This document shows positions 49,261 through 53,734 of a DNA stretch of 53,734 nt, one piece after another. The stretch's first letter is position 1, and the number at the start of each line of letters is the position of its first letter. Under the pieces are notes generated by a model. That model saw only the letters and a list, made by a program, of their open reading frames with translations, was not told the origin of the DNA and searched no databases. The stretch is taken from positions 36,963 to 90,696 of the forward strand of contig NZ_BMRO01000022.1 of NCBI RefSeq assembly GCF_014648675.1, read 5' to 3'. Source of the stretch: Actinomadura livida. Its GTDB lineage: Bacteria > Actinomycetota > Actinomycetes > Streptosporangiales > Streptosporangiaceae. The position numbers and the translations under genes were made by a program.

Positions 49261-52138
49261 TCCTCTTCCCCCTGTGGCGTTGCGGTTCTGCGGCCCGGAA
49301 GTAGCGGTCCACGACCGCCCGGGCGGCGGTGCCCCGGTCGTGCTCGCCGAAGCGCGCCGCGAAGGCGCGGCGCCGGGCGGCGTGGACGGCCGCCGCCCGG
49401 TCCAGCCCGGCGAGCGCCGCGACGAGCTCGGCCCCGGTGCGGGTGATCGGCCCCGGGGCGTGCCGCTCCAGGTCGAAGTAGCCGGTGACGCGGTCCCGGC
49501 CGTCCGGCAGGTGCAGCACGATCGGGCGGTCCAGGAGCGCGAAGTCGAACATGATCGAGGAGTGGTCGGTGATCAGCGCGTCGGCGAGCAGCAGCAGCGG
49601 GGTGACGTCGGGCACGCTTCCCACGTCCCGCATCACCGTGTGCGAGCCGGGCGGGAGGCTGGCCTGGCACAGGTAGTGGGGGCGGACGAGCAGGACGAAC
49701 TCGTCCCCCAGTTCCCGCGCGAACACCTCGGGGTCGAGGGGCGGCTTCAGCAGCCGGACCGGGCGGCCCTTCGGGCCCGTCATGAACGTCGGCGCGTACA
49801 GGACGGCGCGGCGGGCGTCGGCCAGCCCGAGCGAGTCCCGGAGGGCGGCGACCTCGGCGGCCAGCTCGGAATCTTCCTCCACGCCGTTGACCAGGGGATC
49901 GTTGCGCGGGTAGCCGACCGGCAGGAGCTCCGCGCGGACGCCGAGGCCCCCGCACAACGTCTCCTCGTCGTGCCCGGACCGGACGAGGAAGCAGTCGTAG
50001 CGATCGACCATCCGCCGCAGCCGCTCCCGCTCCGCGGCGGCACCGCCCTTGAGCCGTGGCTGGTCGAGGCCCATCAGCTTGAACGCCGACCCGTGCCAGG
50101 TCTGGATGTAGGTGGTCTCCGGCCGCTTGCGGAGACCGTCCGGATAGCCCTGGTTGTCGATCCAGAACTCGGCCCGCGCGAGCGCCAGGTAGTAGGCCCA
50201 GGACCCGCGCTTGACGAGCTCGGCGTCGCGCGGGAATCCATCGGGGGACGACGCGTACGACCACACGGCCCTGACCGGGAGGCCCGAGCGGCGCAGCTCC
50301 CGGTAGACGTACTTCGGGTTGTCCGAGTACTGCTTGCCGAGTTGGCTCTCGAACACCGCCATGCCCGTCCGGACCGGCAGCCGGCTCAGCACCCGGTTGA
50401 ACACCGCGACCTTGGTCTTGCGCGAGGTCAGCGTCCGGCGGGCGCTCCTGTCCAGCCGCCGCAGACGCCGCCAGGCCCGCCGGCCGGCCCGGACCACCGG
50501 GACGCGGCGCGCGGCCGCGGCGGCCAGCCGCACCCACGGGCTCTCCGCCTCCAGCGCGAACGCCAGGTGTCCGCCGCCCGTGACGTACGAGCGGAGCCGG
50601 CCCCCGGCGAGCCGCGTCAGCCGGGGCCGGACGGGCACCACGACCCCGTCCAGCTTGGGCGACCCTCGGCCTTCGCCCAGCCGGGTGACCACGTCCTCGC
50701 CGTCCACCTTGAGGCGGAGCCGGACGTCCCAGACCGGGTCGATGAGCCCGGTCGGCCGGATCGCCGCGACGGGGTCGAACTCGGCCTCCCAGCCGATCCG
50801 GTCGCCCTCGTGCCGCAGCCTCGCCCGGATCCGCGCCCTCCGGGATCTCCGCCGCCGGTCGCAGAACTCCAGCGTGCCGGACAGTCCGGCCGGGCCGATC
50901 CGGCCCAGCGGGTTCAGCACGTGCCCGGCCATGCGGACGCGGCCTCCCCGCATCTCCAGCTCGGTCACCGTGTTGGCCGGCCGAAGATCCTTCAGGGGGC
51001 GCAGATGGAAGCCGAAGTCCGTGACGTCCAGGACGCGGCGGCCGAGGGCGCCGCGGGGCCGGCCCGCGCCCCAGAAGACGCGCCCGTCCCGCTCCACGAG
51101 CCGCGCGCGCAGCTCGGGCCGCTTCCCGGGGGCGTACTCCGCGGCCGCTAGCGCCCCGGCGTGGTCCCCCTCGCGCACCAGGTACGCGGCGATGGCGGGC
51201 AGCGTGTTGGCCTCCTCGAACACGCGGGGATCGAGCTCCGCCAGGTAGGCGGCCGCGAGCTCCAGGAAGCGCTCCTGGTAGCCGAGGTCGCGGCCGCGCA
51301 TCTCCCGCATGTAGAGCACCAGGTCGTGGTTGATGAACTTGACGTCCTTGGCCCGTCCCAGCTCGTGGGCGCCGCGCAGCGCGAACAGCATGTCGATGCG
51401 CCGGTGGATCTCCAGGCGGTCGGCGAAGTTCGCCAGGTCCGCGCGCCTGTTGGAGATGGAGGGCGCCGGCGTCCGCTCACTGACCAGCCAGTTGTAGACG
51501 CGGTGCGGGATCAGCGCCGTCCCGCGCGCCGCCAGGTAGGCCTCGGCGGTGAACAGCAGGTCCTCGTAGTGCAGGTCCTCGACGAACCGGAGACCGTGCT
51601 CCTCCAGGAAGGACCTGCGGTACGCCTTGTTGGTCGACAGGGTGTCGTAGAGGAGGCGGGGGTTCTCCTCCAGCGACCCGAACACGGCTCTGCGCCGGTA
51701 AAGCCACGGATACCAGGGCCGGACGCGTTCCCGCGCCCCCTCCGGCAGGTCCAGGAAGATCCGGTCGCACCGCCCGGACACCAGGTCGGCGCCGGTGTCC
51801 TCGGCGGCGCCGAGCAGGTTCAGGCAGGCGTGCCGGTCCAGCAGGTCGTCGCTGTCGAGGAACATCACGTACCGGCCGGTGGACGCCTCGACGCCCGCGT
51901 TGCGCGGCCGGCCGCAGCCGCCGGAGTTGGACGGCAGGTGCACCGCCCGGACGCGACCGGGGTGCGCGGCGGCGATCCGGTCGGCGACCTCCGCCGTGCC
52001 GTCGGTGCTCGCGTCGTCGACGATGACCGTCTCGACACCGCCCAGCGACTGCCCCAGCGCCGACGCGACCGCGCGCGGCAGCCTCCGCGCGTCGTTGTAG
52101 GCGATCACGACCACACTCAGATCCGGGCGCACTGACAT
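49244..52138 (-). CDS. Fusion of GT2 glycosyltransferase and CDP-glycerol glycerophosphotransferase
   Basis: The 964-aa protein has two catalytic parts. Residues 8-300 are a GT-A domain (LSVVVIAYNDARRLPRAVASAL, VIVDDASTDGTAEVADR, NAGVEASTGRYVMFLDSDDLLD). Residues about 590-950 match the TagB/TagF family (FESQLGKQYSDNPKYVYREL, YIQTWHGSAFKLMG, YPRNDPL, ALITDHSSIMFDFALLDRPIVLHLP). The middle is a beta-rich region. It should build glycerophosphate or polyol-phosphate units and glycosylate them for a wall teichoic-acid-like polymer at the membrane. ATG 52138 follows GCGGGGGG and begins the GT-A fold; an in-frame extension to 52294 is not conserved. The GT4 gene overlaps its end by 17 bp. Confidence 0.93.
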   Translation of the reverse strand: MSVRPDLSVVVIAYNDARRLPRAVASALGQSLGGVETVIVDDASTDGTAEVADRIAAAHPGRVRAVHLPSNSGGCGRPRNAGVEASTGRYVMFLDSDDLLDRHACLNLLGAAEDTGADLVSGRCDRIFLDLPEGARERVRPWYPWLYRRRAVFGSLEENPRLLYDTLSTNKAYRRSFLEEHGLRFVEDLHYEDLLFTAEAYLAARGTALIPHRVYNWLVSERTPAPSISNRRADLANFADRLEIHRRIDMLFALRGAHELGRAKDVKFINHDLVLYMREMRGRDLGYQERFLELAAAYLAELDPRVFEEANTLPAIAAYLVREGDHAGALAAAEYAPGKRPELRARLVERDGRVFWGAGRPRGALGRRVLDVTDFGFHLRPLKDLRPANTVTELEMRGGRVRMAGHVLNPLGRIGPAGLSGTLEFCDRRRRSRRARIRARLRHEGDRIGWEAEFDPVAAIRPTGLIDPVWDVRLRLKVDGEDVVTRLGEGRGSPKLDGVVVPVRPRLTRLAGGRLRSYVTGGGHLAFALEAESPWVRLAAAAARRVPVVRAGRRAWRRLRRLDRSARRTLTSRKTKVAVFNRVLSRLPVRTGMAVFESQLGKQYSDNPKYVYRELRRSGLPVRAVWSYASSPDGFPRDAELVKRGSWAYYLALARAEFWIDNQGYPDGLRKRPETTYIQTWHGSAFKLMGLDQPRLKGGAAAERERLRRMVDRYDCFLVRSGHDEETLCGGLGVRAELLPVGYPRNDPLVNGVEEDSELAAEVAALRDSLGLADARRAVLYAPTFMTGPKGRPVRLLKPPLDPEVFARELGDEFVLLVRPHYLCQASLPPGSHTVMRDVGSVPDVTPLLLLADALITDHSSIMFDFALLDRPIVLHLPDGRDRVTGYFDLERHAPGPITRTGAELVAALAGLDRAAAVHAARRRAFAARFGEHDRGTAARAVVDRYFRAAEPQRHRGKRNGRTA

Positions 52139-52439
52139 CCCCCCGCGGCTTCGGCTCCGGGAGCCCCCGGACCTCCGGCGAAGGCGCCCGACCCCGGCCT
52201 TCCCGCTCGTGGACGCTCCCTTCCAGGCGCCGGTCGGACGCGCGTGCACGGATTCCTTTCCAGGAACGCCGCGCTGAGGTCCAAGAGCGATCAAAGGCTG
52301 TCAATGGTTGGCATTACCCGACTTCCGCGGAGGGATGGGGCACCCGGCCCGGGAACGCCAGAAGGCGCCCGGCAGGACTGCCGGGCGCCTTCCGATCGAC
52401 GCGCAACCGCGTGGAGCACGGACGTGGCCGTGCGGTGGA
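52139..52439. other. Intergenic region with terminator and promoter signals
   Basis: No gene is supported in these 301 bp. The 52361-52392 hairpin terminates the CHAP transcript. TGTCAA at 52299-52304 reads as TTGACA on the minus strand and could be the -35 of the GT2-TagF promoter, but no good -10 follows. Confidence 0.55.
52361..52392 (-). terminator. Strong hairpin after the CHAP gene
   Basis: A perfect 14-bp stem (52361-52374 with 52379-52392, GAAGGCGCCCGGCA paired to TGCCGGGCGCCTTC) encloses a 4-nt loop, 47 bp past the CHAP stop. Flanking A/T bases are few, but the stem is stable. Confidence 0.85.
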
Positions 52440-53210
52440 TCAGGCCTTGTAGTCGGGGTATCCGTAACCCACGATCAGGGACTTGCTGCGGACCTTCTTC
52501 TCCACCTTGTTGTTGGTGTTGCCCTCGACGGTGCTGACGGTGCCGTTGCCGTTGTCCTTGACGACGATCCCGACGTGGTCGATGGCACCGATGCTGGAAC
52601 CGCGGTCCCAGTCGAAGAACACGACGGAGCCCGGCTTGGCCTTCTGGCCCCAGCGCCCGGTCTTCTTGAACCAGGAGGCGTGCTGGACCGTGTAGGCGTC
52701 CCAGCCCATGTTCTTCACACCGGTCTGGGCGCCGAGCCACGACACGAACATGTTGCACCACTGCGCGCCGTTGTAGGCCTTGACCGAGAACCCGCCGTCA
52801 CGCTTGGCGGTGGCCTTGGCGTGCGGGGTCGACACGAACCAGTCGTGGTACTTGGTCTGGCCGCCCCGGCCCTCCGAGATGCCGACCTGCTTCTCGGCCA
52901 GCTTGATGACCTCGGACGGGTCCACGTCGCGCGGCGGGACCTTGTACCCCATCTTGCGCGCCTCGGCGGCCGAGAGGGCGGTGGAGCCGCTCGACTGGTT
53001 CGACTGGTTCGACTGGTTGGAGACGCTCGCCGCGACGGAGCCGTTCTTGGCGGCCGCCTGGGCCGTGGTCTCCGCCGACGCGTCGCCGGCGAGGGGGTTG
53101 ATGAGCGCGAGCCCGACGGCCCCCGCGAGCACCGCGCCTACGGCGGCGCCGACCGCCTTGTCCTCGGCGGTGATGTGGTCCATGGAAAGTCGATTGAAAC
53201 GACCGGTCAT
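52440..53210 (-). CDS. Secreted CHAP-domain peptidoglycan hydrolase
   Basis: The 256-aa protein has an N-terminal membrane or signal helix (about residues 19-45, AVGAAVGAVLAGAVGLALINPL), a low-complexity linker with NQSNQSNQS (65-73), and a C-terminal CHAP amidase/endopeptidase domain. The catalytic Cys152 lies in NGAQWCNMFVSWLG and His212 in IDHVGIVV, with GSVVFFDWD between. It should cut peptide or amide bonds in peptidoglycan outside the cell during growth, germination or division. ATG 53210 follows AAGGAGATTCCCTGC; the upstream ATG 53234 lies within the riboswitch. A ydaO-type c-di-AMP riboswitch precedes the gene, a usual control for such hydrolases in actinobacteria. Confidence 0.92.
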   Translation of the reverse strand: MTGRFNRLSMDHITAEDKAVGAAVGAVLAGAVGLALINPLAGDASAETTAQAAAKNGSVAASVSNQSNQSNQSSGSTALSAAEARKMGYKVPPRDVDPSEVIKLAEKQVGISEGRGGQTKYHDWFVSTPHAKATAKRDGGFSVKAYNGAQWCNMFVSWLGAQTGVKNMGWDAYTVQHASWFKKTGRWGQKAKPGSVVFFDWDRGSSIGAIDHVGIVVKDNGNGTVSTVEGNTNNKVEKKVRSKSLIVGYGYPDYKA

Positions 53211-53228
53211 GCAGGGAATCTCCTTGTC

Positions 53229-53340
53229 TTCCATGACGCCTACCGGGTTAGCTGACGGATTCGGGCATGGAAGTAGCCCTACGGCGCGACTCGTCGGACG
53301 CGCCGATTCACCCCTGGAACCTGGGTCCCCGGCTCCGTGC
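53229..53340 (-). ncRNA. ydaO/yuaA-type c-di-AMP riboswitch
   Basis: On the minus strand the leader contains the hallmark conserved blocks in order: GGGGACCCAGGTT, CAGGGGTGAATCGGCGC, GCGCCGTAGGGC, and CCGAATCCGTCAGCTAACCC with GGTAGGCG. These match the ydaO-yuaA (cyclic di-AMP) riboswitch consensus as I remember it. In actinobacteria this element sits before cell-wall hydrolase genes and turns them off when c-di-AMP is high. The CHAP gene starts 19 bp downstream. GATAAAT at 53401-53408 (minus strand GAGATAAAT) is a candidate -10 about 60 bp upstream. Confidence 0.9.
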
Positions 53341-53734
53341 CGGTCGGATTCGACCGGACGGACTCGGCCTCGCACCGCGGGCGCGGTGCTGACTGTTCGG
53401 ATTTATCTCAGCGACTGATCTCGGTGAGGGGGCGCGCATCGTCTGGCGCGCATCGCGTGCGGGATCCGCTCCGCGATCCTCGGCCGCGACATGGGCGGCC
53501 GGTGGCAACGCATGGGGTGCGCTGCGTGATTCGGATAGAAGGTATCAACGTTCTCAAGGAACGCAAATCGCGGACAAAACACCGTCTTGCCTGCTCAAAG
53601 ACCTTCCAAGACACCACCAACAGCGTAAGGACCCGATGTCTTCCCGATCACCGGTCGACTGGCCCACAGCCCCTGCCGGCAGGGGCCTCCCGGCACCCCG
53701 GGGAAAGGTAAAAGACCCGGGGACGACGAGGGGA
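53341..53734. other. Gene-free right end with riboswitch promoter and hairpins
   Basis: No gene is supported in these 394 bases. The part next to the riboswitch should hold the CHAP promoter. Further right lie an AT-richer stretch (53521-53600) and two GC-rich hairpins (53669-53686, and 53696-53702 with 53716-53722), which could terminate a gene beyond the window. Confidence 0.55.
53669..53686. terminator. 18-bp perfect palindrome near the window end
   Basis: GCCCCTGCC/GGCAGGGGC pairs 9 bp on each side with no loop, so the real hairpin would have a shorter stem. A second stem CCCCGGG/CCCGGGG with a 13-nt loop follows 10 bp later. Paired GC-rich hairpins suit the end of a transcript entering from the right. 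Confidence 0.45.

Noticed and set aside
53341..53361. tRNA-like GATTCGA word near the right end
   Set aside because: It forms a local hairpin upstream of the riboswitch. No cloverleaf or anticodon arm can be drawn around it.

Overview
The window is GC-rich chromosomal DNA of an actinomycete. The markers are tightly packed high-GC coding, many GTG and TTG starts, an XRE-DUF5753 regulator, an F420-type Ddn-like reductase, a KstR2-type steroid cluster and a cell-wall hydrolase behind a c-di-AMP riboswitch. The gene mix suits Actinomadura or a relative in the Streptosporangiales, but no rRNA or housekeeping marker confirms the genus. No tRNA, rRNA, integrase, transposase or CRISPR array was seen.

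Layout. Bases 1-1358 hold no convincing gene but carry a 14-bp tandem repeat. Bases 1359-18631 are a mosaic of single genes: a membrane protein resembling a cut-down LysM/BTAD protein, an aldo/keto reductase, a Ser/Thr kinase, citrate synthase, a P450, a double MazG-like protein, two HxlR regulators (one divergent from an alpha/beta hydrolase across palindromes), a small HPF/RaiA-like protein, an XRE-DUF5753 regulator, PaaI, a Ddn-like reductase, a degenerate APH-fold protein and a beta-hydroxyacid dehydrogenase. Bases 18724-23533 form a compact four-gene operon: a possible DNA-binding protein, a Cas4/RecB-like PD-(D/E)XK nuclease with Fe-S cysteines, an unrecognised 490-aa protein and an SF1B (Dna2/Upf1-like) helicase. 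A zinc-ribbon protein follows. This operon is the best candidate for an undescribed DNA-processing or defence system. Bases 24261-31836 carry a hotdog protein, a small membrane protein, a long coiled-coil protein, proline iminopeptidase and HrpA.

Bases 31988-47970 are a steroid C/D-ring degradation region equivalent to the mycobacterial KstR2 regulon. It has two SDRs, echA20-ipdA-ipdB-ipdC, and an opposing operon fadE30-ipdF-kstR2-fadA6-OYE-type reductase. A matching near-palindrome (AACA-N2-TGTT core) lies in the echA20/SDR divergent promoter and directly before fadE30, and is the likely KstR2 operator. Between the two halves sit a GntR regulator with two acyl-CoA dehydrogenases and an IclR-glycerol kinase pair, each with its own candidate operator. 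The enzymes would take the indanone propionate left after A/B-ring removal through ring D opening (EchA20), ring C opening (IpdAB) and thiolysis (FadA6). fadD3 and fadE31-33 are not in the window.

Bases 47986-53734 are cell-envelope genes: a GT4 glycosyltransferase overlapping a large GT2/CDP-glycerol glycerophosphotransferase fusion (teichoic-acid-like polymer synthesis), and a secreted CHAP hydrolase with a strong terminator and an upstream ydaO-type c-di-AMP riboswitch. The last 390 bases hold no gene but include an 18-bp perfect palindrome.
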